Shown piece by piece: positions 1 to 9,323 of a stretch of 64,000 nt of DNA. The notes beneath the pieces are model-generated. The model was not told the origin of the DNA. It ran no database searches and worked only from the letters and a program-made list of their open reading frames with translations. The stretch is taken from the NCBI RefSeq assembly GCF_002282855.1, contig NZ_NRIR01000005.1:62001-126000 (forward strand), in the 5' to 3' direction. Made by a program: the position numbers and the translations under genes. Position 1 is the first letter of the stretch; each line of letters opens with the position of its first letter. This stretch comes from Paraferrimonas sedimenticola (lineage in GTDB: Bacteria; Pseudomonadota; Gammaproteobacteria; Enterobacterales; Shewanellaceae).

Positions 1-301
1 TTAAAGCTTCTAAAAGCATTCTGTTTAAGTCGCTAAAAATTCGCAGAATCTACGACCAAACTCATCAGACTCTGCTGTATATTTCCTATTCCACTAAGGA
101 AGTGCAGGGCTCGCACAAACACAGCCTGACCTCTGTGCCTTTGTACAATACAGAGGCGTGGAAGAGTCAGCAGGTACAACCGGCGGGTTAATTTGTGCTC
201 TGACTCAAGATTTTGCCATTGGGCGAACTGTATTGATTGACCTTGGATTGGGTTCAAGGTTTAGTCTGCCATCAAAATCAAAGTAAGGATTGATATCAAA
301 C
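1..301. other. Left-edge non-coding stretch
   Basis: I see no gene I can support here. A 74-codon open frame on the minus strand (33-257) has no recognisable protein pattern and no clear ribosome binding site. The stretch probably holds the promoter of the DsbA-like gene; an AAGGA-like ribosome binding site lies at about 284-289. Confidence 0.4.
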
Positions 302-985
302 ATGAAAACCAAAGCTGCCGCTCTGTTGCTTGCGCTAGCGCCGATGCTAGCCGGTGCCGCTGATTTTATTCAGGGCAAACATTACTTCAATATGACCGAT
401 GAGCCAGGCTCAGCGACACCAAAAGTGACCGAGTTCTTCTCCTTCTATTGTGGCAATTGCTACAACATGGAGACTCAGTACTTGCCCTTCATCAAAACCT
501 ACATGGACTCAAAAATTGCGTTTGATACCGCTCACGTGGATTTCATGCGTTCAGAGATTGGTTACGAAGTGATTCGCTCTTTGATTGTTATGCAGGAAAA
601 AGGCGTCACTGACAAATTGGTTAAAACCATGTTTGCCACGGTTCAGGCGGGCAGCGGCCACGACCATCATCACGGTCATGACCATGGTCACGATCACGGT
701 GAGCACGAAGATGCGTTGGATATCGTGGTAGAAAGCCGCGACGACATTAAAGCCATTTTTAAAGCCAAAGGTGTGGACGTTAGCGATTACGATGCAATTG
801 CCGATAGTGCCGAGACCGAAGCCAAAATGAAGCTGTGGGCCAAGCAAGAGAAAGCCTTTGGTGTGCGCAGCGTGCCAAGCTTTGTGGTCAACGAAAAGTA
901 TTTGATTAACATGCAAGAGATGCGCTCACTCGAAGAGTTCGCCGCCTTGATTAATCACTTAGCGTTGGAAAAAGGCGATAAGTAA
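302..985 (+). CDS. dsbA: DsbA-family periplasmic thiol:disulfide oxidoreductase with CGNC site and His-rich insert
   Basis: The protein (227 aa from ATG 302; a TTG at 290 is also in frame but sits on the ribosome binding site) has a signal peptide ending near Ala20, so it should act in the periplasm forming disulfides in exported proteins. The thioredoxin-fold active site reads FFSFYCGNC (Cys50, Cys53) and the cis-proline loop reads SVPSF, both in DsbA positions. Two things are odd. The dipeptide between the cysteines is Gly-Asn instead of the usual Pro-His. Residues about 118-137 are a Gly/His/Asp-rich insert with nine histidines, just before the part that aligns with the later helical domain of E. 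coli DsbA. The insert looks like a metal-binding loop; that is inference. The gene stands alone, convergent with suhB across a terminator. Confidence 0.85.
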   Translation: MKTKAAALLLALAPMLAGAADFIQGKHYFNMTDEPGSATPKVTEFFSFYCGNCYNMETQYLPFIKTYMDSKIAFDTAHVDFMRSEIGYEVIRSLIVMQEKGVTDKLVKTMFATVQAGSGHDHHHGHDHGHDHGEHEDALDIVVESRDDIKAIFKAKGVDVSDYDAIADSAETEAKMKLWAKQEKAFGVRSVPSFVVNEKYLINMQEMRSLEEFAALINHLALEKGDK

Positions 986-1003
986 ACCCTTGTCGCAGAT
1001 ACA

Positions 1004-1034
1004 ACAAAGCCGCCATCAGGCGGCTTTGTTTTTT
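1004..1034 (+). terminator. Rho-independent terminator after dsbA
   Basis: A perfect 11-bp stem (1004-1014 with 1019-1029), an ATCA loop and a following run of T form a strong terminator for the DsbA-like gene. It lies between two convergent genes, but the minus-strand side has only a poor T run. Confidence 0.9.
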
Positions 1035-1044
1035 GAGGCTCGAC

Positions 1045-1851
1045 TTAAGACAGCTTAAGGGCTTCAGACAGGTGAGGGCGCATGGCTTTTAGCATGGCTT
1101 GAGTCACCTTAGGGCCACCGGCAACGATGTGGCCAGACTTCATGTAGTTGTGACCACCATTGATGTCGGTCACCATGGCTCCGGCTTCGCGGGCAATTAG
1201 CTCACCGGCGGCAATGTCCCAAGGCTTTAGGCATAGCTCAAAGTAACCGTCCAAACGACCAGCAGCGGTGTAGACCAAATCCAGAGCGGCAGAGCCGGCG
1301 CGACGCATATCGGCGGCGTGGCTGAACATTTCGCCAAGTAAAGTCATGTAGGTGTCGGTGTGCTGACGCGCTTTGAACGGGAAGCCGGTGGCTACGATGC
1401 CGCCAGCCAATTCGTTGTTTTGAGGAACGCGGATGCGGAAACCGTTCATTTGCGCACCTTGGCCGCGAGTCGCGCTAAATAGCTCATCGCGCAGTGGGTC
1501 ATAAACTACAGCCACCTCGGTTTTTCCTTTGACCTGAAGGGCAATGGATACTGCGAAGTGTGGAATACCTTGTACAAAGTTGGTGGTACCGTCGAGGGGA
1601 TCGATGATCCATAGGTACTCATCGGACTCGCCATGGGTTTCGCCGCTTTCTTCAGCTACGATGCGATGGTCTGGATAGGCTTTGTGAATATTGTAAATAA
1701 TGGCTTGTTCGGCCTCTTTATCGACACTAGTAACATAGTCATTTTGACCTTTAGCTTCGACCTTAACCTTGTCCATTTGCGCGTAAGCGCGAGTGATCAC
1801 AGTGCCTGCGGCGCGCGCAGCACGGACCGCTATCGTCATCATAGGATGCAT
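1045..1851 (-). CDS. suhB: Inositol-1-monophosphatase SuhB
   Basis: This 268-residue protein belongs to the Mg2+-dependent, Li+-sensitive inositol monophosphatase family. The metal-binding residues are in the E. coli positions: Glu67 in AEESG, and Asp84 and Asp87 in IIDPLDGTTNF. The later PWDIAAG motif supplies the last metal-binding aspartate. The family hydrolyses inositol phosphates; in E. coli SuhB also joins the ribosomal-RNA antitermination complex. It is divergent from trmJ, the conserved gammaproteobacterial arrangement next to the isc genes. The length matches the E. coli protein (267 aa), supporting the start at 1851. Confidence 0.95.
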   Translation of the reverse strand: MHPMMTIAVRAARAAGTVITRAYAQMDKVKVEAKGQNDYVTSVDKEAEQAIIYNIHKAYPDHRIVAEESGETHGESDEYLWIIDPLDGTTNFVQGIPHFAVSIALQVKGKTEVAVVYDPLRDELFSATRGQGAQMNGFRIRVPQNNELAGGIVATGFPFKARQHTDTYMTLLGEMFSHAADMRRAGSAALDLVYTAAGRLDGYFELCLKPWDIAAGELIAREAGAMVTDINGGHNYMKSGHIVAGGPKVTQAMLKAMRPHLSEALKLS

Positions 1852-2058
1852 AGAGAATACCCTTGGCTGTAAAAGAACGGTTTAAAAAACGGCGCAAGTC
1901 TATCAGGATTTTGACTCGGGTGAAATAGTCAAAAGGCGATACTTGCTTGCACCAGCCATAGGCAAGGATAGCAAAAGGTAAAATTCAGGTTGTGTGGTGA
2001 TTGTGTGTCGCTGTGCTAGAATCGCGGCCAATCAACCCTGGGTTACTGGAGATAGTCG

Positions 2059-2805
2059 ATGTTAGCGCAAGTCAAAGTGGTATTAGTGGGCACCACCCAC
2101 CCGGGCAATATTGGCTCGGCGGCGCGAGCCATGAAAACCATGGGCTTGTCACAACTGGTATTAGTCGACCCACAAACCGAGATCGACGGCAAGGCGGTGG
2201 CCTTGGCCGCTGGTGCTTCTGACATTCTGCAGAATGTGCAGATCGTAGACACCCTTGAGCAAGCCGTGGCTGATTGCCGTCTGGTCGTGGCGACCTCTGC
2301 CCGCCGCCGCGGTTTGGATTGGCCCATGCTAGAACCCAGAGGCGCTGGCGAGAAGTTAGCGGCGCAGGCTCACAGTGCACCAGTCGCAGTCGTGTTTGGC
2401 CGTGAGCGTTCTGGGCTGAGTAATAGCGAGTTGCAATTGGCTCAGTATCATTTGGCGATCCCTGCCAACCCTGAGTACTCTAGTCTCAACCTAGCTCAAG
2501 CGGTACAAATTATTTCCTACGAAGTGCGCATGGCGTCACTCGCGCTTGAGCAAGCCAAGCCCGAACTGGACGAGACCGAGTACCCAAGCGGCGAAGACCT
2601 AGAGCGCTTTTATGAGCACTTGCAATCCACCCTGAATACCACAGGTTTTATCGTCCAAGCCCACCCAGGTCAAATCATGGCTAAGCTGCGTCGTTTGTTT
2701 ACCAAGGCTCGACCGGAAGTACCCGAGATGAACATTCTTCGCGGGATTTTATCGTCGGTCGAAAAGGCGATTAAACGCGCCGAGAGCAAATCCTCAAACC
2801 GCTAA
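2059..2805 (+). CDS. trmJ: tRNA (cytidine/uridine-2'-O-)-methyltransferase TrmJ
   Basis: A 248-residue SPOUT-class methyltransferase that 2'-O-methylates position 32 of certain tRNAs using S-adenosylmethionine. Visible family motifs are the N-terminal [16 protein letters not shown], the central [10 protein letters not shown] and the knot segment [18 protein letters not shown]. The C-terminal extension of about 80 residues is typical of TrmJ. An extended -10-like TGCTAGAAT lies at about 2014-2022 upstream. It precedes iscR by 256 bp in the same orientation, as in E. coli. Confidence 0.95.
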   Translation: MLAQVKVVLVGTTHPGNIGSAARAMKTMGLSQLVLVDPQTEIDGKAVALAAGASDILQNVQIVDTLEQAVADCRLVVATSARRRGLDWPMLEPRGAGEKLAAQAHSAPVAVVFGRERSGLSNSELQLAQYHLAIPANPEYSSLNLAQAVQIISYEVRMASLALEQAKPELDETEYPSGEDLERFYEHLQSTLNTTGFIVQAHPGQIMAKLRRLFTKARPEVPEMNILRGILSSVEKAIKRAESKSSNR

Positions 2806-2971
2806 CTCCGCGGCGATATTTCGAGCCAGTTCTCATTTTTGAGGGTGGTGTACAAAAATGTGGTCAAGGTGTGAAACTTTATCCCTTTTGAGCCTTGTGT
2901 AAGAGGTCATAAAAGGGTTAAATACCCCAGCGTTGCCGTGGGTTATTTACATGGCGTTACAAAACTAAAAA

Positions 2972-2996
2972 ATACTTGAGCGATTTACTAGGTTAA
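2972..2996 (+). promoter_or_regulatory. Upstream degenerate IscR-type operator
   Basis: The 25 bp begin ATACTTGA and keep most positions of the type 1 IscR site, with several mismatches in the right half. It abuts the stronger site at 2997, giving the tandem layout known from E. coli iscR. Judged by eye against the published consensus. Confidence 0.5.
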
Positions 2997-3021
2997 ATAC
3001 TTGACTGAAATACTCAGGTAT
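2997..3021 (+). promoter_or_regulatory. IscR type 1 operator upstream of iscR
   Basis: The 25 bp start with ATACTTGACT and end with ACTCAGGTAT. They match the E. coli type 1 consensus (ATAnnYGACT, A/T centre, inverted second half) with about one mismatch. A TTGACT at 3001-3006 could be the -35 box, so [2Fe-2S]-IscR bound here would block the promoter. This predicts the usual Fe-S feedback on the isc operon. Confidence 0.8.
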
Positions 3022-3061
3022 GTTGCAATTGCTCCACGTTGTATCAGGAGCCGTGGATTCT

Positions 3062-3535
3062 ATGAAACTAACCTCGAAAGGACGCTACGCCGTCACCGCG
3101 ATGCTAGACGTGGCGATTCACGCCAGCGATGGCCCCGTGCCATTGGCTGACATCTCTGAGCGTCAGGGTATCTCCTTATCTTACCTCGAACAGCTTTTCG
3201 CTAAACTCCGCAAAAATGAATTGGTCAGCAGTGTGCGTGGCCCAGGCGGTGGTTACCTTCTTGGCCGCAAGGCAGAAAAAATTGCCATCGGCCATGTGGT
3301 GGCTGCGGTTGACGAAAGCGTGGATGCGACGCGCTGTCACGGCAGTGGTAACTGTCAAGGTGGCGAGCGTTGTTTGACCCACTCTCTGTGGGACGATTTG
3401 AGTACGCGCATTGCATCGTTTCTCGATGGCATCAGCTTGACAGATCTGATGGAACAGCACGAGATCCAGCGGATCTCAGTGCAGCAAGACGACTTGCAAC
3501 GTCACCAACGCGAAAAGCAAGCGGTTAACGCTTAA
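3062..3535 (+). CDS. iscR: Fe-S cluster regulator IscR
   Basis: An Rrf2-family winged-helix regulator of 157 residues. The start at 3062 gives [16 protein letters not shown], the canonical IscR N-terminus; an upstream in-frame start at 3020 would overlap the operator and is not favoured. The [2Fe-2S] ligands Cys92, Cys98, Cys104 and His107 sit at exactly the E. coli positions. With a cluster it represses the isc operon; without one it activates other Fe-S genes. Two IscR-type sites lie directly upstream. First gene of the operon. Confidence 0.97.
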   Translation: MKLTSKGRYAVTAMLDVAIHASDGPVPLADISERQGISLSYLEQLFAKLRKNELVSSVRGPGGGYLLGRKAEKIAIGHVVAAVDESVDATRCHGSGNCQGGERCLTHSLWDDLSTRIASFLDGISLTDLMEQHEIQRISVQQDDLQRHQREKQAVNA

Positions 3536-3637
3536 CACAAATTATAAAAACGCCACGGCTCAATGTGGGTTGTGGTTTTGGAACGCAAATTGAGACGAGT
3601 GCCAGTTGTTGTGAATTAGGTACTCCTGGAGATGGTA

Positions 3638-4852
3638 ATGAACCTACCTATCTATTTAGATTACGCCGCCACCTGTCCTATGGACCCTCGCGTGGCGGAT
3701 TTGATGGCCAAATATCTGACCCTGGATGGTCACTTCGGTAATCCGGCCTCTCGCTCCCACCGTTTTGGCTGGCAAGCGGAAGAGGCGGTGGATATCGCTC
3801 GCAATCAAATCGCTGATCTGATTAACGCCGACCCGCGCGAAATCGTTTTCACCTCTGGCGCTACCGAGTCCGACAACCTTGCGATTAAGGGTGTTGCCCA
3901 CTTCTACGAGAAGAAAGGCAAGCACGTTATCACCAGCAAAACTGAACATAAAGCGGTACTGGATACCTGTCGCCAACTCGAGCGCGAAGGTTACGAAGTC
4001 ACTTACCTAGACCCTGACAACAAGGGCTTGATTTCGGTTGAAACTCTTGAAGCGGCCATGCGTGAAGACACTGTTTTGGTTAGCTTGATGCACGTCAACA
4101 ACGAGATTGGCGTTATCCAAGACATCGCCGCGATTGGCGAGCTGTGTCGCAGCAAGAAAGTATTATTCCACGTCGATGCGGCCCAAAGTGCCGGCAAATT
4201 GCCAATCGATGTGCAGAGCATGAAAATCGACCTGATCTCAATTTCTGGCCACAAAATGTACGGCCCGAAAGGCATTGGCGCGCTGTACGTTCGCCGTAAG
4301 CCTCGTGTGCGTATCGAAGCGCAAATGCACGGTGGCGGCCATGAGCGCGGCATGCGTTCAGGTACTCTGGCAACTCACCAAATCGTCGGTCTTGGCGAAG
4401 CGGCGCGAATTGCTAAAGAAGAAATGCAGCAAGAGGGCGACCGCGTTCGTCATCTGCGCGACCGTCTGTTTAACGGCATCAAAGCCATCGATGAAGTGTA
4501 TGTCAATGGCGATATGGAATCCCGTTACGGCGGTAACCTAAATGTCAGTTTTGCCTTCGTTGAAGGTGAGTCGCTGATGATGGCTCTAAAAGACCTTGCT
4601 GTGTCTTCAGGTTCTGCCTGTACCTCAGCCAGTCTTGAGCCAAGCTATGTATTGCGCGCCTTAGGCCTGAACGACGAATTGGCGCACAGCTCAATTCGCT
4701 TCTCAGTTGGCCGCTTTACCACAGAAGAAGAAGTAGATTACGCCATTGAAACCATTAAAGATTCCATTGGCAAACTGCGTGAAATGTCGCCTTTGTGGGA
4801 AATGCACCAAGACGGCATCGACTTGAACACAGTGCAATGGGCGCACCACTAA
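3638..4852 (+). CDS. iscS: Cysteine desulfurase IscS
   Basis: The PLP-dependent desulfurase converts cysteine to alanine and passes the persulfide sulfur to IscU and other acceptors. Starting at ATG 3638 gives 404 residues, the E. coli length, with a good ribosome binding site (TGGAG) at about 3627-3631; ATG 3632 would overlap it. The PLP lysine is Lys206 in [10 protein letters not shown] and the catalytic loop cysteine is Cys328 in SGSACTSAS. It follows iscR by 102 bp and precedes iscU. Confidence 0.97.
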   Translation: MNLPIYLDYAATCPMDPRVADLMAKYLTLDGHFGNPASRSHRFGWQAEEAVDIARNQIADLINADPREIVFTSGATESDNLAIKGVAHFYEKKGKHVITSKTEHKAVLDTCRQLEREGYEVTYLDPDNKGLISVETLEAAMREDTVLVSLMHVNNEIGVIQDIAAIGELCRSKKVLFHVDAAQSAGKLPIDVQSMKIDLISISGHKMYGPKGIGALYVRRKPRVRIEAQMHGGGHERGMRSGTLATHQIVGLGEAARIAKEEMQQEGDRVRHLRDRLFNGIKAIDEVYVNGDMESRYGGNLNVSFAFVEGESLMMALKDLAVSSGSACTSASLEPSYVLRALGLNDELAHSSIRFSVGRFTTEEEVDYAIETIKDSIGKLREMSPLWEMHQDGIDLNTVQWAHH

Positions 4853-4888
4853 GTGGGCTTCAGCAAAGGATGATTTGGGAGAACAACC

Positions 4889-5272
4889 ATGGCTTATAGC
4901 GAAAAAGTAATCGACCACTACGAGAACCCACGTAACGTAGGCTCTTTTGACAAGAACGATCCAAACGTTGCCACCGGCATGGTGGGTGCACCCGCATGCG
5001 GCGACGTGATGAAACTGCAACTGAAAATTGACGACCAAGGCATCATCGAAGACGCCAAGTTCAAGACTTATGGTTGTGGTAGCGCGATTGCGTCAAGCTC
5101 ACTGGTCACCGAGTGGGTGAAGGGCAAGACCCTTGACGAAGCGGCGGAGATCAAGAACACAGATATCGCTGAAGAGCTGGCATTGCCGCCGGTTAAGATT
5201 CACTGCTCAATCTTGGCGGAAGACGCCATTAAAGCGGCAGTGGACGACTTCAAGAGCAAGCAAGACAAGTAA
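4889..5272 (+). CDS. iscU: Fe-S cluster scaffold IscU
   Basis: The 127-residue scaffold on which IscS-derived sulfur and iron are assembled. Cluster ligands Cys37, Cys63, His105 and Cys106 are all present. The chaperone-recognition motif LPPVK (99-103), read by HscA, is intact. It lies 36 bp after iscS and 12 bp before iscA, so the genes are almost certainly co-transcribed. Confidence 0.97.
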   Translation: MAYSEKVIDHYENPRNVGSFDKNDPNVATGMVGAPACGDVMKLQLKIDDQGIIEDAKFKTYGCGSAIASSSLVTEWVKGKTLDEAAEIKNTDIAEELALPPVKIHCSILAEDAIKAAVDDFKSKQDK

Positions 5273-5284
5273 GCCGGAGACACT

Positions 5285-5608
5285 ATGGCTATAACCATGA
5301 CTGAGGCAGCGGCCTCCAGGGTTCAGCAGTACTTGGACAATCGCGGCAAAGGCCTAGGGTTGCGACTGGGGGTTAAAACCTCTGGTTGCTCAGGTATGGC
5401 CTACGTCATGGAGTTCGTTGACGTGCTAAACGAAGACGACGAGCGCTTTGACATCAATGGCGTCAGCATCATTATTGACGCCAAGAGCTTGGTGTACTTG
5501 CAAGGCATCGAAATGGACTTCGCCAAAGAAGGCCTTAACGAAGGCTTTAAGTTCAACAACCCGAACGCCAAGGGCGAGTGCGGTTGCGGTGAGAGTTTTA
5601 CCGTGTAA
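5285..5608 (+). CDS. iscA: A-type Fe-S carrier IscA
   Basis: A 107-residue A-type carrier that receives clusters or iron and hands them to target proteins. The three conserved cysteines are Cys35 (in SGCSGMAY) and Cys99/Cys101 in the C-terminal GECGCGESF. Length and motifs match E. coli IscA (107 aa). Part of the isc operon. Confidence 0.96.
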   Translation: MAITMTEAAASRVQQYLDNRGKGLGLRLGVKTSGCSGMAYVMEFVDVLNEDDERFDINGVSIIIDAKSLVYLQGIEMDFAKEGLNEGFKFNNPNAKGECGCGESFTV

Positions 5609-5653
5609 CATGGGCTCAGCCCAACCAACAAAACGGTGTTGATAGCACGGACC

Positions 5654-6172
5654 ATGAACTACTTTGAGCTTTTTGGGATCCCGCAAGAATACAGCATAGA
5701 TAGCGCTCGCTTAGCCGAGCGCTATCGCGATCTACAGCGCGCGGTGCATCCAGACAAATTCGCCGACGCGAGCGATGCGCAAAGGCGCCTTTCGGTGCAA
5801 AAGACCGCTCAGGTCAACGACGCTTACCAAACTCTAAAGAATCCGATTCGCCGCGCCGAGCACCTACTAGAGCTAGCCGGTGTTGAGTTAGCTGCCGAAT
5901 CGGAAACGCTAAAAGACATGAGCTTCTTAATGCAGCAAATGAGCTGGCGCGAGGCCATGGATGAGGTCAAATCGGCGAGCGACCCGTTTGCAGCAGTGGA
6001 CGAATTAGCGAGCGAATTTGACCAAGCGCGCGGGCAAATGGAGCAAGAGCTGAAAACCGCTTTGGCTCAAGGCAACGATGAGGCCCATGCCCACGCCGCC
6101 GAGTTGGTTCGCAAACTCAAATTCATGGCCAAGCTCAGCAATGAGCTCGACCAACTAGAAGATACGCTTTAA
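5654..6172 (+). CDS. hscB: J-domain co-chaperone HscB
   Basis: A J-domain protein that brings IscU to HscA and stimulates its ATPase. ATG 5654 (MNYFELFG) gives 172 residues against 171 in E. coli. An in-frame start at 5636 would add six residues and is less likely. The HPD tripeptide is in AVHPDKFAD, and the C-terminal half is the helical IscU-binding domain. It lies 45 bp after iscA and 15 bp before hscA. Confidence 0.95.
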   Translation: MNYFELFGIPQEYSIDSARLAERYRDLQRAVHPDKFADASDAQRRLSVQKTAQVNDAYQTLKNPIRRAEHLLELAGVELAAESETLKDMSFLMQQMSWREAMDEVKSASDPFAAVDELASEFDQARGQMEQELKTALAQGNDEAHAHAAELVRKLKFMAKLSNELDQLEDTL

Positions 6173-6187
6173 GACAAAAATTACGCT

Positions 6188-8050
6188 ATGGCATTATTGC
6201 AAATCGCAGAGCCGGGACAGAGCGCGGCTCCACATCAACAAAAGCTGGCGGCCGGGATTGACCTAGGCACCACTAATTCACTGGTGGCTTCGGTTCGAAG
6301 CGGTCAGGCTGAGACTCTTGCTAACTCAATCGGCGAGCAATCGATTCCTTCTGTGGTTCGCTTTCACGATGCAGGTGTGCAAGTGGGCCGTGAGGCCATG
6401 GCGCAAGCGGTTGCCGATCCACGCAATACCATTGCATCAGTCAAACGTTACATGGGCCGCTCACTGGCCGATGTTCAAGCGCGTTATCCCAATGCGCCAT
6501 ATGAGCTAAGCGCAAGCGACAATGGTCTGCCGCTGTTTAACACGGCGGCCGGGCAGCTTAACCCAATTCAAGTGTCAGCCGAGATTTTGCGCCCGCTAGT
6601 GGCCACTGCCGAAGCCACTCTAGGCGGTGAGTTAAACGGTGTGGTGATTACCGTACCGGCGTATTTTGACGATGCTCAACGTCAAGGCACCAAAGAAGCC
6701 GCGCAACTGTTAGGCGTGAAAGTGCTGCGTTTGCTCAACGAGCCGACCGCGGCGGCCATTGCCTACGGTCTGGATTCGGCCCAAGAAGGGGTGATCGCGG
6801 TTTACGACCTTGGTGGTGGTACCTTTGATATCTCGATTTTGCGCCTCAACAAAGGCGTGTTTGAAGTTTTAGCCACCGGTGGTGACTCTGCCCTAGGCGG
6901 CGATGACTTTGACGAAGCGCTGGCTGAGCACTTGGCCGCTGAGCATGGTTTAAGCCACTTATCGGCTTCGGATAGCACTCAGTTGTTGGCCTTGGCTCGA
7001 GGTCTGAAACAAGACCTGACCGATGCTGAAAGTGCTAGCGCTGAGTTTACCCCAGAAGGCGGCGAAGCATTGCAGCTTAATGTCACTCGCGAGCAGTTCG
7101 ACGCCTTGATTCAAGGCTTGGTGCGCAAGAGCATCAGCTCTTGTCGTCGCACTTTAAAAGACGCCGGTGTTAGCGTTGATGAAGTGCTGCAAGTGGTAAT
7201 GGTTGGCGGCTCTACTCGAGTGCCTTTGGTGCGCGAGAAAGTCGGTGAGTTCTTTGCTCGCCAGCCACTAACAGACATCGACCCAGACAAAGTGGTGGCG
7301 ATTGGTGCTGCGATTCAAGCGGATATTCTGGTGGGCAATAAGCCAGATAGCGACTTGTTACTACTGGACGTGATTCCGCTGTCTTTAGGCATCGAAACCA
7401 TGGGTGGATTGACCGAGAAAATCATTCCTCGCAACACCACTATTCCTGTGGCACGAGCCCAAGAATTTACCACCTTTAAAGACGGCCAAACCGCCATGGC
7501 TTGCCATGTGGTACAAGGTGAGCGTGAGCTGGTGGCCGACTGTCGCAGCCTGGCTCGTTTTGAGCTTCGGGGCATTCCGCCAATGGCTGCGGGCGCGGCG
7601 CACATTCGCGTGACCTTCCAAGTGGATGCTGACGGCCTGTTGAGCGTGACTGCCATGGAGAAGTCTTCCGAAGTGCAGGCCTCGATTCAGGTGAAACCGT
7701 CCTTTGGTCTAAGCGATGATGAAATCGCCAACATGCTCAAAGCCTCGATGACTCACGCCAAACAAGACATCGAAGCGCGCATGCTCAAAGAGCAGCAAGT
7801 CGAAGCGGCTCGCGTGATCGAGTCGATTTCGGCTGCGCTTGCGGCGGATGCACAACTGCTAAACGAACAAGAACTGGCGGCAATCCATAAGTCGTTGAGC
7901 ACCTTGGCCGAATTGGCCAAGGGCGATGACAAAGACGCCATTGAAAAAGCCATCGAAGCCATGGACGAGCAAACCCAAGCGTTTGCCGCCAAACGGATGG
8001 ATGCATCGATTAAACAAGCCCTGACCGGGCATTCAGTAGACGAGATATAA
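6188..8050 (+). CDS. hscA: Hsp70-type chaperone HscA
   Basis: A specialised Hsp70 of 620 residues (E. coli 616) that drives cluster release from IscU. The N-terminal ATPase starts with [12 protein letters not shown] and includes [12 protein letters not shown] and [13 protein letters not shown]. The substrate-binding domain begins around residue 400 and ends in a helical lid. It is separated from fdx by two bases, so translation is probably coupled. Confidence 0.96.
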   Translation: MALLQIAEPGQSAAPHQQKLAAGIDLGTTNSLVASVRSGQAETLANSIGEQSIPSVVRFHDAGVQVGREAMAQAVADPRNTIASVKRYMGRSLADVQARYPNAPYELSASDNGLPLFNTAAGQLNPIQVSAEILRPLVATAEATLGGELNGVVITVPAYFDDAQRQGTKEAAQLLGVKVLRLLNEPTAAAIAYGLDSAQEGVIAVYDLGGGTFDISILRLNKGVFEVLATGGDSALGGDDFDEALAEHLAAEHGLSHLSASDSTQLLALARGLKQDLTDAESASAEFTPEGGEALQLNVTREQFDALIQGLVRKSISSCRRTLKDAGVSVDEVLQVVMVGGSTRVPLVREKVGEFFARQPLTDIDPDKVVAIGAAIQADILVGNKPDSDLLLLDVIPLSLGIETMGGLTEKIIPRNTTIPVARAQEFTTFKDGQTAMACHVVQGERELVADCRSLARFELRGIPPMAAGAAHIRVTFQVDADGLLSVTAMEKSSEVQASIQVKPSFGLSDDEIANMLKASMTHAKQDIEARMLKEQQVEAARVIESISAALAADAQLLNEQELAAIHKSLSTLAELAKGDDKDAIEKAIEAMDEQTQAFAAKRMDASIKQALTGHSVDEI

Positions 8051-8052
8051 CT

Positions 8053-8391
8053 ATGCCTAACCTGGTTTTTTTACCTAGCGAAGAGCACTGCCCAGACGGT
8101 GCCGTAGTAGAAGCGCAAACCGGCGAAACCATCATTGATGCGGCGGCGCGTGTCGGCATTCACATCGAACACGCTTGCGAGAAGTCATGCGCTTGTACCA
8201 CCTGTCATGTGGTGGTGCGCGAAGGCTTTGATTCGCTGGAAGAGAGCGATGAGCTAGAGGACGACATGCTGGATAAAGCATGGGGTCTTGAGCCGGAAAG
8301 TCGCTTGAGCTGTCAGGCTAAAGTGGGTGAAGAAGACCTAGTGGTGGATATTCCTAAGTACACCATCAACATGGTTAGCGAAAGCCACTAA
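8053..8391 (+). CDS. fdx: ISC-type [2Fe-2S] ferredoxin
   Basis: The adrenodoxin-like ferredoxin of the isc system, 112 residues, thought to supply electrons for cluster assembly. Ligand cysteines Cys42, Cys48 and Cys51 lie in HACEKSCACTTCHVVV, and the fourth is in SRLSCQAKV near residue 87. In many relatives iscX follows directly. Here a strong terminator ends the operon and iscX is about 8.6 kb away. Confidence 0.96.
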   Translation: MPNLVFLPSEEHCPDGAVVEAQTGETIIDAAARVGIHIEHACEKSCACTTCHVVVREGFDSLEESDELEDDMLDKAWGLEPESRLSCQAKVGEEDLVVDIPKYTINMVSESH

Positions 8392-8409
8392 GCTCGTCGC
8401 ATAGAACCG

Positions 8410-8451
8410 AAAAGCGCCTTGTGCTAGTCACGTTAGCAAAGGCGCTTTTTT
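8410..8451 (+). terminator. Rho-independent terminator of the isc operon
   Basis: The stem AAAAGCGCCTT (8410-8420) pairs with 8439-8449. A partial inner pairing TGCTA/TAGCA extends the hairpin, and T residues follow. It closes the isc operon after fdx. Confidence 0.9.
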
Positions 8452-8660
8452 GTGCCCGCTTGCTGCGGTACGACTTGTCGCAGTATTACTTGCCGCGCTG
8501 AAACCGATTGCCCTATCATACTGACTCGAAAGTAAGGACGACCTTACCGCTTCATACCACAGGGGACGGCCCCACTAGCATCGCCCGATGCGTGCCGGCA
8601 TCTGTAGCGCTATAGCCGCATCGCAGCGATTGTGTTTCATGACAAACATAAGAGCTTGAT

Positions 8661-9323
8661 ATGAAAAATCACCCTTGGCTGGTTGGCCTGATCCTATCTC
8701 TATTACTCCTCGCCCAACCGGCGAGTTCGGAATCCCATGAGCACCACTCGCAGCGAATGGGCATGCACGGTATGCTGCTGTTTTCTGACGGGCAGCAGTT
8801 GCTTGCCTCTCACCTACCTATGTTCCACAAGCCGCATGACATGCAACTGGTGCTGCGTTTGAGTTTGCAAAACTCGACGCTGCAGCAAGCTCTGATTACA
8901 GAAATAGCCGCCGATGCAGGCATTTGGACACTAGCGCCTGAAGTGTTTGATTTAACAGCTCTTGGCCAAGGCGATTCGTTTCATGGGGATTTGTATCAGG
9001 GGCACTTTGAGCGCGGTGGCAAAAAGCGTCACACACAGCAACAAGTAACAGTTGAGCGGGTCATACTGCGTAATGTTTTGAGTGAAGAAAGCGTGGAGGC
9101 GGGGGAGTTTCGCTTGCTTAACCATGGCCCTGTCAGTTACTACGCCTTGTTCATTCAAGGGCGCCCAGGCACAGATCGCGTGTTGAAGGTGCAACACCAA
9201 GGCCAATTACCTAAGCATTTTCGCGCAGCGATTGACTCGACTGACGCTCAGTTGGCTGAGTTGCTAGGATTGAGCGATGGGCAGTTAACCACCCACTATC
9301 TAGAAACCGGGGATCTGCAATGA
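8661..9323 (+). CDS. Secreted protein of unknown function, coupled to a glutamine amidotransferase
   Basis: I do not recognise this 220-residue protein. The first 23 residues form a signal peptide (hydrophobic LILSLLLLAQPASS), followed by a His/Met-rich start (SHEHHSQRMGMHGM) that could bind metal. The rest looks like a soluble mixed alpha/beta periplasmic domain without cysteines. Its stop overlaps the start of the next gene by four bases (ATGA), so the two are translated together. Ahead of it lies a 200-bp untranscribed-looking gap after the isc terminator. Confidence 0.7.
   Translation: MKNHPWLVGLILSLLLLAQPASSESHEHHSQRMGMHGMLLFSDGQQLLASHLPMFHKPHDMQLVLRLSLQNSTLQQALITEIAADAGIWTLAPEVFDLTALGQGDSFHGDLYQGHFERGGKKRHTQQQVTVERVILRNVLSEESVEAGEFRLLNHGPVSYYALFIQGRPGTDRVLKVQHQGQLPKHFRAAIDSTDAQLAELLGLSDGQLTTHYLETGDLQ

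Noticed and set aside
33-257. Open frame of 74 codons on the minus strand at the left edge
   Set aside because: No ribosome binding site, family pattern or typical codon use.
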